NCBI RefSeq assembly: GCF_000964465.1
Contig: NZ_BANH01000001.1
Location: 1 to 45,806, forward strand
Origin: Gluconobacter thailandicus F149-1 = NBRC 100600
Lineage (GTDB): Bacteria; Pseudomonadota; Alphaproteobacteria; Acetobacterales; Acetobacteraceae
Direction: 5' to 3'
Length of the DNA stretch: 45,806 bases
Shown here: positions 1 to 9,194 of the stretch, piece by piece
How the letters are laid out: every line of letters starts with the position of its first letter
Position numbering within the stretch: position 1 is the stretch's first letter
Made by a program: the position numbers and the translations under genes
Notes under the pieces: model-generated
The model's input: only the letters and a program-made list of their open reading frames with translations
Told to the model about the DNA's origin: nothing
Database searches by the model: none

Positions 1-1338
1 CCCCTGCCGTTCACGGCGGGTACAGTTGCCGCCGCACCGACAGACGAACAGCTTCACCACTATTATGACAACCATCCGCAGGATTTCCGCACCACGGAAT
101 ACCGTCATGCCAAGATGGTCGTCATGACGGCAGACAGCGTCGCCAAGACAATCGAAGTTCCGGACGACGTTTTGCACAAGCTGTATGATTTCCAGGCCCG
201 CACCTACAACGTTCCTGAAACACGGACACTTCAGGTTCTGACCTTCCAGGACGAGGCAAAAGCCAACGCAGCCGCAACAGCATGGCGCAACACGAACGCG
301 TGGGACACTATCCAGAAGGCCTCTCCGGACGCCGCAGCCGTTGCTCTTCCGCATGTACGCCAGAGCGACATCCCGAACCCGGAACTCGCCAAGCTGGCTT
401 TTGCTGCACCCGCCAATCAGATCAGCGGCCCGACGAAGACGGCAGCTGGCTGGGTGGTGTTCAACATCATGGATGTTGTCGCACCGCATCAGACAAGCTT
501 CGAGCAGGCCAAGAACGATCTGCGCGATCAGGTTCAGAAGCAGGAAGCCTCACAGGCCCTGCAGGCTCGACTCACGCAGTTTCAGGACGCGATTGCGGGC
601 TCGACAACACTTGAAAAAATTCCGTCCAATCTTGGTGCGGTGCCGGCAGCAGGCTCCCTTGATGCCCATGGCATGACTCAGGACGGCATACCTGCTCCGA
701 TCCCGGGCGATGCAGGCCTGCGCCAGTCTATCATTCAGCATATCTTTTCCCAGAAAAAGGATGCACAACCGGTCGTTGTGAATGGTCCGGACGGATCTGC
801 CTTTGCGGTTGCCGTTGACGAAATTCACCCTGGCACCCTGCGCCCCTTCACGGAAGTGCGCGATCAGGTCGTTCAGGCCTGGACCGCAGACCAGCAACGC
901 CATGCCGCCGACGCACGCGTCACAGCCCTGTTCACGGAAGCGAAAAAGAGCACTCTGGCCAAGGCTCTGGAAAACCAGCCGGAATCCGCCAATCTGCGCA
1001 AGGATGTTGCCGTTTCCCGCATCCATCCCGACCAGTCCCTGCCGCAGAACGTCCTGCGGGCTGCCTTTGGCCTGAAGGTCGGCACCACAGGCATGTATGA
1101 AGGTCCGGATGCTTTCTGGCTGGTCAACGTGACCGCGCAGAAGCCAGGCGATGCCGGGGATAGTCAATCCCTGCGCCACGATCTGGACGCTCAGTATGTT
1201 CAGTCCCTCCAGGCTGACATTCCGATGGCTCTGGACGCAGCGCTGGAAAAGACCGTTCCCGTCTCACACATGAACATGAACCTGTTCAATCAGGTTGTCG
1301 CCTCGACATCTCCGGCGGCCGCTAACGGAGCGCAGTGA
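1..1338 (+). CDS. Peptidyl-prolyl cis-trans isomerase, parvulin/PpiD-type (5' end outside window)
   Basis: The reading frame is open from base 1, so the gene begins upstream of the window. The first in-frame ATG, at 115, is internal. The visible part fits the C-terminal half of a PpiD/SurA-like periplasmic folding chaperone. A parvulin-like segment (VRQSDIPNPELAKLAF, then QISGPTKTAAGWVVFNI) covers roughly codons 115-160 of the visible frame. It is followed by a helical Gln/Ala-rich region and a second partly parvulin-like repeat (VSRIHPDQSLPQNVLRAAFG). The stop codon overlaps the trpE start as TGATG, so trpE is probably translated by coupling. Family assignment is from motif appearance. The N-terminal membrane anchor expected for PpiD cannot be seen. 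Confidence 0.82.
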   Translation, partial: PLPFTAGTVAAAPTDEQLHHYYDNHPQDFRTTEYRHAKMVVMTADSVAKTIEVPDDVLHKLYDFQARTYNVPETRTLQVLTFQDEAKANAAATAWRNTNAWDTIQKASPDAAAVALPHVRQSDIPNPELAKLAFAAPANQISGPTKTAAGWVVFNIMDVVAPHQTSFEQAKNDLRDQVQKQEASQALQARLTQFQDAIAGSTTLEKIPSNLGAVPAAGSLDAHGMTQDGIPAPIPGDAGLRQSIIQHIFSQKKDAQPVVVNGPDGSAFAVAVDEIHPGTLRPFTEVRDQVVQAWTADQQRHAADARVTALFTEAKKSTLAKALENQPESANLRKDVAVSRIHPDQSLPQNVLRAAFGLKVGTTGMYEGPDAFWLVNVTAQKPGDAGDSQSLRHDLDAQYVQSLQADIPMALDAALEKTVPVSHMNMNLFNQVVASTSPAAANGAQ

Positions 1339-2750
1339 TGCCAATTGTTCACAGTATTGAAGCCGCTGACCTCCTGACCCCGGTCTCAGCCTATCTGCGC
1401 CTGTCCCGTCTTTCCGATGATCCTTACAGGATGCTGCTGGAAAGCGTGGAAGGCGGAGCGGCGAGGGGGCGGTATTCCGTCATCGCCCTTCTGCCTGATC
1501 TGGTCTGGAAGTGCCGGAACGGGGAAGTGACCCTTGATGGAACGCCACTTCAGGGCAAACCACTGGACACGCTGAAGGACATCATCGACCAAAGCCAGAT
1601 GAACCTTCCGGTTGATATGCCGCCAATGATCGGCGGTGTGTTCGGCGTGCTGGGCTACGATATGGTCCGCCAGATGGAGTTCCTACCGAACGCCCCGGTC
1701 AATGACGTGGATCTGCCGGAAGGCATCATGATCCGTCCTCAACTCTTTGCCGTATTTGATTCGGTCCGTGATGAGTTGACGCTGGCTGTGCCGGTCCGCG
1801 GCGCCATGACGACGGCAGAAGCTCATGCCCTGCTGGATCGGGCACGGGCTGCGCTGGCTGCGCCTCTGGAAGATGCGACGGAAACTCTGCCTGCCGACAC
1901 CGAGCTCGCTCCCCCATCCTCCAACATGACGCAGGAACAGTTCGAGGCGAATGTCAGAACCGCACAGGATTACATCGCGGCCGGAGATGCGTTCCAGATC
2001 GTCCCAAGTCAGCGATTCACAACACCATTCCCGCTGTCTCCGCTTGCGCTGTACCGGAGCCTGCGTCGCATCAACCCGGCGCCGTTCCTGTTCCTGATGG
2101 AGCTGGAAGATTACGCACTGGTTGGGTCTTCACCGGAAATTCTGGTCCGTCTCCGGGCAGGGGAAGTCACGGTTCGCCCCCTCGCTGGCACCCGTCCTCG
2201 CGGCAACGACCGGGCGCATGATCTGGAGCTTGAGAAAGAATTGCTCGCGGATCAGAAGGAACTCGCCGAGCATCTCATGCTCATTGATCTGGGACGGAAT
2301 GATGTAGGCCGTGTCTCGGAACTGGGGACGGTGCAGGTTCCTGATCAGTTCGTAATCGAGCGCTACAGCCACGTCATGCACATTTCCTCGACGGTTACAG
2401 GACAGATCAAGGCTGGAAAAACCGCCATGGACGCGCTCGTTGCTGCATTCCCGGCCGGAACCCTAACAGGCGCGCCAAAAATCCGTGCCATGGAAATTAT
2501 TGATGAGCTGGAGCCGACCCGCCGCGGACCGTACTCCGGCTGCGTCGGATATTTCGGTGCGGATGGAGAAATGGATACCTGCATCGGGCTTCGAATGGCC
2601 GTTCTGAAGAATGGTCAGATGTATGTTCAGGCAGGCTGTGGCGTTGTCGCGGACAGTGATCCGAACTCGGAATTCCGCGAAACGCAGGCGAAGGCGAGAG
2701 CACTTTTCCGGGCTGCGGAAGTCGCTGTCTCCAACGCTGCAAAATCCTGA
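1338..2750 (+). CDS. trpE: Anthranilate synthase component I
   Basis: TrpE converts chorismate plus glutamine-derived ammonia to anthranilate, the first step of tryptophan synthesis, together with TrpG. The 470 residues match the usual family length. The N-terminal domain carries the Trp feedback motif LLES at residues 33-36. The C-terminal chorismate-binding domain has PSQRF, GTRPRG, LIDLGRNDVG, GAPKIRAMEI (about 378-387) and GCGVVADSDP. The start used is the ATG at 1338, overlapping the upstream stop as TGATG; a GTG three bases earlier is also in frame. The intact LLES motif suggests the enzyme is feedback-inhibited by tryptophan. Any leader or attenuator would lie upstream of the window. 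Confidence 0.97.
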   Translation: MPIVHSIEAADLLTPVSAYLRLSRLSDDPYRMLLESVEGGAARGRYSVIALLPDLVWKCRNGEVTLDGTPLQGKPLDTLKDIIDQSQMNLPVDMPPMIGGVFGVLGYDMVRQMEFLPNAPVNDVDLPEGIMIRPQLFAVFDSVRDELTLAVPVRGAMTTAEAHALLDRARAALAAPLEDATETLPADTELAPPSSNMTQEQFEANVRTAQDYIAAGDAFQIVPSQRFTTPFPLSPLALYRSLRRINPAPFLFLMELEDYALVGSSPEILVRLRAGEVTVRPLAGTRPRGNDRAHDLELEKELLADQKELAEHLMLIDLGRNDVGRVSELGTVQVPDQFVIERYSHVMHISSTVTGQIKAGKTAMDALVAAFPAGTLTGAPKIRAMEIIDELEPTRRGPYSGCVGYFGADGEMDTCIGLRMAVLKNGQMYVQAGCGVVADSDPNSEFRETQAKARALFRAAEVAVSNAAKS

Positions 2751-2798
2751 AACAATGTTGCATTTGACGTAACGAAACGTGAAGGCCATCCTGTTGCC

Positions 2799-3395
2799 AT
2801 GATCCTGCTCATCGACAACTACGACAGCTTCACATTCAACATCGTGCATCATCTGGGTGCACTGGGTGTTGAGTGTGACGTACGGCGCAATGATGCCCTG
2901 AGTGTCGAGGAGGCTCTTGCTCTCAAGCCCTCCGCCATTGTGATTTCCCCTGGCCCCTGCGCACCCGATGGTGCAGGGATCTGCTGTGATTTGATCCGGG
3001 AAGCCGCGGGGAAAGTACCAGTCTTCGGTGTCTGCCTCGGCCATCAGGCGATCGGACAAGTTTTTGGCGCGAAAGTCGTCCGTGCCCCTGTTCCGATGCA
3101 CGGCAAGATCAGCGCGGTTGACCATGACGGCACGGGCGTTTTCGCAGGTCTCCCCAACCCTGTGAACGTTGTGCGCTATCATAGCCTGACGCTGGAGCCG
3201 GCGAGCATTCCGCCAGAACTGATCGTCAATGCGTCCACGAAGGACGGTATTATCATGGGCGTCCGCCACCGGGACCACGATGTGCATGGCGTTCAGTTCC
3301 ACCCGGAAAGCATCGCCTCGACAGCGGGCCGCGAACTGCTCGCGAATTTCCTGACGATCGCTGGCATTCCGCATAAAGCCGTAGAGACGGCATGA
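2799..3395 (+). CDS. trpG: Anthranilate synthase component II, glutamine amidotransferase
   Basis: This 198-residue class I glutamine amidotransferase supplies ammonia to TrpE. It begins with MILLIDNYDSFTFN, typical of TrpG/PabA. It has the nucleophile elbow GVCLGHQ with Cys79 and the HPES motif with His168 and Glu170, giving a complete triad. It is separate from TrpD, not fused as in E. coli. It follows trpE by 48 bases and overlaps trpD by ATGA. PabA-type dual use for folate synthesis cannot be excluded from sequence, but its position between trpE and trpD argues for TrpG. Confidence 0.95.
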   Translation: MILLIDNYDSFTFNIVHHLGALGVECDVRRNDALSVEEALALKPSAIVISPGPCAPDGAGICCDLIREAAGKVPVFGVCLGHQAIGQVFGAKVVRAPVPMHGKISAVDHDGTGVFAGLPNPVNVVRYHSLTLEPASIPPELIVNASTKDGIIMGVRHRDHDVHGVQFHPESIASTAGRELLANFLTIAGIPHKAVETA

Positions 3396-4483
3396 CGGCA
3401 GAAGCTGACTTTTCGGCCCTTCTGCGCCGCGTTGCTGATGGTGCCGTTCTGACTGCCGACGATGCCGAGAAAGCATTTTCGGCTATCATGGCAGGAGATG
3501 TGGAGCCTGCCCAACTCGCGGCCTTTCTCACGGCGCTCAAGATGCGCGGTGAAGCTGCTGATGAATTGACAGGGGCGGTGCAGGCCGTCCGCCGCTACAT
3601 GACGGTTCTGCCAGATGTTCCGGCAGATACGCTGGACGTCTGTGGAACGGGCGGGGACGGCCTTGGCACACTCAATGTTTCGACCGCCGTTGCTTTCGTT
3701 CTGGCGGGACTGGGCGTTTCAGTCGCCAAACATGGCAACCGCGCACTTTCTTCTCGGTCTGGCGCGACCGATGTTCTGGAAAAGCTTGGTGTTCCGCCGA
3801 TCGACGATCCTGCCTTCCAGAGCGAGCAGTTGCGGGACAATCACCTGGCGTTCCTTGCAGCACCGTTCCATCACCCAGCCATGCGTCACGCAGCTCCCGT
3901 CCGTAAAGCCTTGGGATTCCGAACGCTTTTCAATCTGCTTGGACCTCTTTGCAATCCAGCTCAGGTTCAACGTCAGCTTATTGGTGTTTTTGACGTTCGG
4001 TGGTGTGAGCCGGTCGCCCGGACCCTTGGCAGCCTTGGCAGCACGCATGTCTGGGCCATTCATGGTACGACGGACGAGGGCGGTAGCGATGAACTTACAC
4101 TAGCTGGCCCTGCTGAAATCGTAAGCCTTGAAAATGGAACGATCAGCCGGTTGTCCTTCGACCCTGATATGGCAGGCGTTACGTCAGCTCCCATTTCTGC
4201 CATCCGTGGCGGAGATTCCGATGCGAACGCACAGGCTTTGACCGCGCTTCTTGATGGAGCACGCGGACCTTACCGTGATACCGTTCTTTTGAATTCCGCA
4301 GCCGCGCTTCATGTGGCTGGACGCGGGAATGTCGTGCATAATGGCACGATTGACGCTGAGGCGTTCCGTAACAATATGGCACTGGCAGCCCGTTCCATTG
4401 ACGATGGGCACGCACGCATGGCTCTGACACGGGCGCGTAACGCCATGGCCTCCCTTACCAAGACAAACGCAGGACTATCATGA
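3392..4483 (+). CDS. trpD: Anthranilate phosphoribosyltransferase
   Basis: TrpD transfers phosphoribosyl from PRPP to anthranilate. The protein has 363 residues, slightly longer than the common ~340. It carries the glycine-rich PRPP loop CGTGGDGLGTLNVST, the KHGNRALSSRSGATDVLE motif, and AAPVRKALGFRTLFNLLGPL. It overlaps trpG (ATGA at 3392-3395) and trpC (ATGA at 4480-4483), so trpGDC is a coupled unit. Confidence 0.96.
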   Translation: MTAEADFSALLRRVADGAVLTADDAEKAFSAIMAGDVEPAQLAAFLTALKMRGEAADELTGAVQAVRRYMTVLPDVPADTLDVCGTGGDGLGTLNVSTAVAFVLAGLGVSVAKHGNRALSSRSGATDVLEKLGVPPIDDPAFQSEQLRDNHLAFLAAPFHHPAMRHAAPVRKALGFRTLFNLLGPLCNPAQVQRQLIGVFDVRWCEPVARTLGSLGSTHVWAIHGTTDEGGSDELTLAGPAEIVSLENGTISRLSFDPDMAGVTSAPISAIRGGDSDANAQALTALLDGARGPYRDTVLLNSAAALHVAGRGNVVHNGTIDAEAFRNNMALAARSIDDGHARMALTRARNAMASLTKTNAGLS

Positions 4484-5403
4484 CCTTCATGCATCAGCGA
4501 CCAGCGATGACCTATGCACCTGAAGGGGTAGAGCAGTTTCCTGACCCGGAAGTTCCGGAAACGACCACGCCGCCCATCAAGGACCCTTCCGTCGAAACAA
4601 CGGACCGGAGCGACGTTCTGGCCCGTATCTGCGCCCGCACCCGCGTGGACGTGGAGCAGCGATCCCAGATCATGTCGCTCAAGGACATTACGCTCCGGGC
4701 CCGTGAAGTCACGACGCCAACACGCGGCTTCGGGCAGGCTCTTCAGCATCTGACCGCGGACCGGCAGGTCGGGCTGATTGCCGAGATCAAAAAAGCCTCT
4801 CCGTCAGCAGGCGTCCTCCGCCCGACATATGATCCTGTTGGTATTGCCCAGGCCTATCAGGCAGCAGGTGCGACCTGCCTGTCCGTTCTGACGGAAGGGT
4901 CGTGTTTCCATGGCAGCACGGATGATATTCGTGCTGTTCGCGAAGCCTGCAGCCTGCCAATCCTACGCAAGGACTTCATTCTGGAGCCATGGCAGGTTCA
5001 TGAAAGCCGCCTGATCGGTGCGGATTGCATTCTGCTCATCATGGCCGCTCTCACGGAAACCCAAGCGTCCGAACTCATCGGTATCGCCCGTGGTCTGGAC
5101 ATGGATGTCCTTGTAGAAGTTCACGACGCCGACGAGCTGAATCGCGCGCTGGCTCTTGATACGTCGCTGATCGGCATCAACAACCGCAATCTTCGCACTT
5201 TGAAGACGGACATCCAGACCACTTTGAATCTGGCGCCGATGGTTCCACCAGACCGCCTTGTTGTCTCCGAAAGTGGCATCAAGACGCAGGACGACATGTT
5301 GAAGGTCGGTGAAGTTGGTGCAAGCGCCGTCCTCGTCGGTGAGAGTTTGCTTCGTGAAGATGATCCAGGAGCGGCGGCTCGCCGTCTCCTGGGCTTCAAC
5401 TGA
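4480..5403 (+). CDS. trpC: Indole-3-glycerol phosphate synthase
   Basis: TrpC closes the indole ring of CdRP to give indole-3-glycerol phosphate. It is a single-function protein of 307 residues, not fused to TrpF. The (beta/alpha)8 barrel motifs are clear: EIKKASPSAGVLRP, LRKDFILEPWQV, LVEVHDADEL, IGINNRNLRTL and VSESGI. The usual start of the family (LARICARTRVDVEQR here) is preceded by about 45 extra residues rich in Pro, Glu and Thr. The ATG at 4480 overlaps the trpD stop. In-frame ATGs at 4489 and 4507 would remove little, and no ATG, GTG or TTG lies nearer the conserved region. trpF, trpB and trpA are not in the window. Confidence 0.95.
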   Translation: MTFMHQRPAMTYAPEGVEQFPDPEVPETTTPPIKDPSVETTDRSDVLARICARTRVDVEQRSQIMSLKDITLRAREVTTPTRGFGQALQHLTADRQVGLIAEIKKASPSAGVLRPTYDPVGIAQAYQAAGATCLSVLTEGSCFHGSTDDIRAVREACSLPILRKDFILEPWQVHESRLIGADCILLIMAALTETQASELIGIARGLDMDVLVEVHDADELNRALALDTSLIGINNRNLRTLKTDIQTTLNLAPMVPPDRLVVSESGIKTQDDMLKVGEVGASAVLVGESLLREDDPGAAARRLLGFN

Positions 5404-5411
5404 CATTGGCT

Positions 5412-5457
5412 CCTGTTGAAGAGGTCGCCTGCGTGCATCTCTTCAACAGGCCGTTTT
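5412..5457 (+). terminator. Intrinsic terminator after trpC
   Basis: A perfect 12-base inverted repeat (CCTGTTGAAGAG at 5412-5423 and CTCTTCAACAGG at 5439-5450) encloses a 15-base loop and is followed by CCGTTTTCT. The stem starts 9 bases after the trpC stop. The T tract is short, so termination may be partial. It separates the trp unit from pdh. Confidence 0.75.
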
Positions 5458-5574
5458 CTATCAAGCTTCCGGACCCTGCTTTTCCTTTCGGAAATGTAAC
5501 TGGGGTCACTCTGGTCTTCCAGGCCGAGTATCGGTAAGAGCTTCCCCAGATTTGTGCATTTCCAGGAGACCGCC

Positions 5575-6579
5575 ATGGACGAGACAACGTCCGCTTCCAA
5601 CCGGAGCAACGGTCCGGCCCTTTCGCCGGAGACAATGAAGCGTGCCTACAAGGACATGCTGCTGGTCCGACGTTTTGAGGAAAAGGCCGGGCAGCTCTAC
5701 GGAATGGGGCTCATCGGAGGCTTCTGCCATCTGTATATCGGGCAGGAAGCCGTTGTGGTCGGCATCGGCCTGAACATGAAGCAGGGCGACAAATCTATCA
5801 CCTCATACCGTGATCATGGTCAGATGCTGGTTGCTGGCATGACGGCCCGCGGCGTAATGGCTGAACTGACGGGACGCTCCGGTGGCTATTCCCGCGGTAA
5901 GGGCGGCTCAATGCACATGTTCTCTCGTGAGAAAGAGTTCTACGGTGGCCATGGTATCGTGGGCGCGCAGGTTGCGCTCGGTACAGGGCTGGCCTTTGCC
6001 AACCATTATCGCGGTACGGATGAAGTCTCGATCGTCTATTTTGGCGAAGGTGCTTCTGCACAGGGACAGGTCTACGAGAGCTTCAATCTCGCCGCCCTGC
6101 ACAAACTTCCCTGCATTTATGTGATCGAGAACAACCGTTACGGCATGGGCACATCCATCGAGCGCGCATCTGCGTCCAAGGATCTGTCCCGCAATGCAGA
6201 GCCTTGGGGTATCCCGAGCCGCAAGGTTGATGGCATGGATGTATTTGCTGTGCACCAGGCTGCACAGGAGGCCATGGAGCATTGCCGCGCGGGCAAGGGA
6301 CCATTCCTTCTGGAAATGGAAACCTACCGCTACCGTGGACACTCCATGTCCGATCCCGCCAAGTACCGTCAGCGGACCGAAGTCGAAGAAATGCGCCGGA
6401 CGCGTGACCCTATCGAAAGCCTGAAGGCGGAAATGCTGCGCAACGGCATTGAAGAAGAAGCTTTCAAAGCTATTGAATCTGAAGTGAAAGCTGTCGTGGC
6501 GGACGCTGCTGAATTTGCACAGACTTGCCCGGAGCCGGATGCATCCGAACTCTGGACTGACATTCTGGTGGAGGCCTGA
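5575..6579 (+). CDS. pdhA: Pyruvate dehydrogenase E1 component, alpha subunit
   Basis: The E1-alpha subunit pairs with E1-beta to decarboxylate pyruvate with thiamine diphosphate. The protein has 334 residues. Family motifs include [53 protein letters not shown], and [15 protein letters not shown] with the regulatory-loop serines. The thiamine/Mg motif, normally GDG-x(24-27)-NN, reads GEG at residues 157-159, with NN at 186-187. The ATG at 5575 is chosen because CAGGAGA lies about 6 bases upstream; a GTG at 5554 is in frame but has no such site. First gene of a six-gene operon ending with ratA. Confidence 0.96.
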   Translation: MDETTSASNRSNGPALSPETMKRAYKDMLLVRRFEEKAGQLYGMGLIGGFCHLYIGQEAVVVGIGLNMKQGDKSITSYRDHGQMLVAGMTARGVMAELTGRSGGYSRGKGGSMHMFSREKEFYGGHGIVGAQVALGTGLAFANHYRGTDEVSIVYFGEGASAQGQVYESFNLAALHKLPCIYVIENNRYGMGTSIERASASKDLSRNAEPWGIPSRKVDGMDVFAVHQAAQEAMEHCRAGKGPFLLEMETYRYRGHSMSDPAKYRQRTEVEEMRRTRDPIESLKAEMLRNGIEEEAFKAIESEVKAVVADAAEFAQTCPEPDASELWTDILVEA

Positions 6580-6584
6580 GTTCC

Positions 6585-7952
6585 ATGGCATCTCTGATTC
6601 TGATGCCGGCCCTGTCGCCGACCATGACCGAAGGTACGATTGCGCGCTGGCTCCGTCAGCCGGGCGAGACCGTAAAGTCCGGCGACGTGATCGCCGAAAT
6701 CGAGACCGACAAAGCCACGATGGAAGTCGAGGCTGTTGAAGACGGCGTATTAGGCAAGGTTCTGGTTCCCGAAGGCAGCGAAAGCGTTGCCGTCAACACA
6801 CCTATCGCCGTTCTGCTTGAAGAGGGTGAGGATGCGGATGCCGCAGAGAGCGTAACACGTTCCGCTGACCCGGCTGCTGACGCACCAGTCGCAATTGAAA
6901 CCCCATCCGCTCCTGCGATCGTTGAGGCTCCCGCCATCAAGCAGGCAGAAGAAGAAAAAGACTGGGGCGAGACAAAAAACATCACCGTTCGTGAAGCACT
7001 GCGCGATGCAATGGCTGCAGAACTCCGGCGTGATGAAGACGTGTTCCTGATGGGCGAAGAAGTCGCCCAGTATCAGGGTGCTTACAAGATCAGCCAGGGC
7101 CTGCTGGACGAATTTGGTGAAAAGCGCGTCATCGACATGCCCATCACCGAGCATGGTTTTACCGGCATGGCAGTCGGCGCAGCCCTGACGGGACTGAAGC
7201 CGATCGTTGAGTTCATGACCATGAACTTCTCCCTGCAAGCCATTGACCATATTATTAATTCCGCAGCCAAGACACTTTACATGTCTGGCGGCCAGATGGG
7301 CTGTCCGATCGTGTTCCGCGGCCCTAATGGCGCAGCAGCCCGTGTTGGTGCTCAACACTCTCAGTGCTTTGCAAGCTGGTATGCCCATATCCCAGGCCTG
7401 AAGGTAGTCGCTCCGTGGTCTGCTGCTGATGCGAAGGGTCTGTTGCGCGCGGCTATTCGTGATCCGAACCCGGTTGTGGTGCTGGAAAACGAGATCCTGT
7501 ACGGCCAGAAATTCCCATGCCCTACGGATGAAGACTTCATCCTGCCGATCGGGAAAGCCAAAATCGAGCGTGAAGGCAAAGACGTAACCCTGGTGGCGTT
7601 CTCCATCATGGTAGGCGTGGCTCTGGATGCTGCGGCCAAGCTGGCCGAGGAAGGTATTGACGCCGAAGTCATCAACCTGCGCACCCTGCGCCCGCTGGAT
7701 ACCGAGACCATCATCAAGAGCGTCAAGAAGACGAACCGGATTGTGTCCGTTGAGGAAGGCTGGCCTGTTGCAGGTATCGGTGCAGAAATCTGCACGGTTG
7801 CCGTTGAGCAGGCGTTCGACTGGCTGGATGCCCCCCCGGCACGTGTATGCGGTCTTGACCTGCCGCTGCCTTACGCATCCAATCTTGAAAAACTGGCACT
7901 TCCGAAACCCGAATGGGTTGTGGAAGCAGTCCGCAAGCAGTTCGGGGACTGA
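6585..7952 (+). CDS. pdhB: Pyruvate dehydrogenase E1 component, beta subunit, with N-terminal lipoyl domain
   Basis: The first ~80 residues are a complete lipoyl domain ([11 protein letters not shown], then [11 protein letters not shown] with the lipoylated Lys43). A linker rich in Ala, Pro and Glu follows (about 85-125), then the E1-beta transketolase-like region from residue ~130 ([52 protein letters not shown]). E1-beta proteins with a fused lipoyl domain are known in alphaproteobacteria; most other E1-beta proteins lack it. 455 residues. It starts 5 bases after pdhA and ends 6 bases before pdhC. The lipoyl-domain DNA is nearly identical to that of pdhC over a 44-base core. Confidence 0.96.
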   Translation: MASLILMPALSPTMTEGTIARWLRQPGETVKSGDVIAEIETDKATMEVEAVEDGVLGKVLVPEGSESVAVNTPIAVLLEEGEDADAAESVTRSADPAADAPVAIETPSAPAIVEAPAIKQAEEEKDWGETKNITVREALRDAMAAELRRDEDVFLMGEEVAQYQGAYKISQGLLDEFGEKRVIDMPITEHGFTGMAVGAALTGLKPIVEFMTMNFSLQAIDHIINSAAKTLYMSGGQMGCPIVFRGPNGAAARVGAQHSQCFASWYAHIPGLKVVAPWSAADAKGLLRAAIRDPNPVVVLENEILYGQKFPCPTDEDFILPIGKAKIEREGKDVTLVAFSIMVGVALDAAAKLAEEGIDAEVINLRTLRPLDTETIIKSVKKTNRIVSVEEGWPVAGIGAEICTVAVEQAFDWLDAPPARVCGLDLPLPYASNLEKLALPKPEWVVEAVRKQFGD

Positions 7953-7958
7953 CCGACA

Positions 7959-9191
7959 ATGGCAACCGATATCCTGATGCCGGCTCTGTCGCCGACAATG
8001 ACCGAGGGCAAACTGGCCCGCTGGCTCAAAAATGAAGGCGATACAGTTTCAGCCGGTGATGTGATCGCCGAAATCGAGACCGACAAGGCCACGATGGAAG
8101 TCGAAGCGGTGGACGAGGGCATACTCGGCCGCATTCTTGTTCAGGAAGGCGCGGAAGGCGTTGCGGTTAACACGCCAATCGCCATCCTTGTAGAGGAAGG
8201 CGAAGAGGTGCCAGTAGCGTCTTCCGGGCAGACGTCTGCTATCGCGGCTTCGGCCGCTGAGCCTGTTGCTGCTGCAAGTGCACCTGCGCCAAGCGCCAAA
8301 GCCGCCTCGAAAGAGGAGAGCAGTGAGCGTATTTTTGTCTCGCCGCTGGCAAAGCGTATGGCCAAAGAGCGGGGCATCGCTCTTGGCTCTCTGAACGGAA
8401 CAGGCCCGAATGGCCGTATTCTGAAACGGGACGTTGAGAAGGGCGGTAACGCTGCTCCAGCCGCACCGAAAGCTGCACCTGTAACGCCGGTTGCCGTTGA
8501 AGGTGACGTAAAGCGCGTTCCGAATTCCACGATGCGCAAGGTCATTGCGCGGCGTTTGACGGAATCGAAGACGCAGGTTCCGCATTTCTATGTCTCAGTG
8601 GACATCGAACTTGATGCTCTGCTCGCACTTCGCTCAAAGCTGAATGCGACCGCCGAGGAGAACAGCTTCAAGCTCTCGGTCAATGACATGATGATCAAGG
8701 CTGTCGGGCTGGCACTGAAAAAGGTACCGGGTCTGAACGTTCAGTTCACGGATTCCGAGACGCTGCATTTCGAGAATGTGGACATCTCAATGGCTGTATC
8801 CATCCCGGATGGCCTGATCACGCCGATCATCCGGAATGCGGACCAGAAGTCCCTGCGCGAAATCAGCCGTGAAGCCAAGGATCTGGCCAAGCGTGCGCGT
8901 GCGGGCAAGCTGAAGCCGGAAGAATTCCAGGGCGGTACGTTCTCCATTTCGAATATGGGAATGTTTGGCGTCCGGGATTTTGCCGCGATCATCAATCCGC
9001 CGCAGGCCGGAATTCTGGCCATTGCGTCCGGAGAGAAACGTGCCGTGGTTCGGGGAGACCAGCTTGCAATTGCAACTGTCATGACCGCGACACTTTCTGT
9101 TGATCATCGTGCCGTTGATGGCGCACTTGGGGCACAGTGGCTGAATGCCCTGCGCGATATCGTACAGAACCCTTACACTCTGGTGGTCTGA
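7959..9191 (+). CDS. pdhC: Dihydrolipoamide acetyltransferase (E2) of pyruvate dehydrogenase
   Basis: E2 forms the core of the complex and transfers acetyl groups to CoA. The 410 residues contain one lipoyl domain (Lys43 in [11 protein letters not shown]), an Ala/Pro linker, a peripheral-subunit-binding domain (VSPLAKRMAKERGI, then GTGPNGRILKRDV, about 125-162), and a catalytic chloramphenicol acetyltransferase-like domain. That domain ends with the active-site motif DHRAVDG near residue 380. A single lipoyl domain on E2 is complemented by the one on PdhB. It is encoded 6 bases after pdhB and 3 bases before lpd. Confidence 0.96.
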   Translation: MATDILMPALSPTMTEGKLARWLKNEGDTVSAGDVIAEIETDKATMEVEAVDEGILGRILVQEGAEGVAVNTPIAILVEEGEEVPVASSGQTSAIAASAAEPVAAASAPAPSAKAASKEESSERIFVSPLAKRMAKERGIALGSLNGTGPNGRILKRDVEKGGNAAPAAPKAAPVTPVAVEGDVKRVPNSTMRKVIARRLTESKTQVPHFYVSVDIELDALLALRSKLNATAEENSFKLSVNDMMIKAVGLALKKVPGLNVQFTDSETLHFENVDISMAVSIPDGLITPIIRNADQKSLREISREAKDLAKRARAGKLKPEEFQGGTFSISNMGMFGVRDFAAIINPPQAGILAIASGEKRAVVRGDQLAIATVMTATLSVDHRAVDGALGAQWLNALRDIVQNPYTLVV

Positions 9192-9194
9192 TCC

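Noticed and set aside
2463-3476. 337-codon open frame on the minus strand
   Set aside because: Antisense to trpE and trpG; no motif and no plausible ribosome site.
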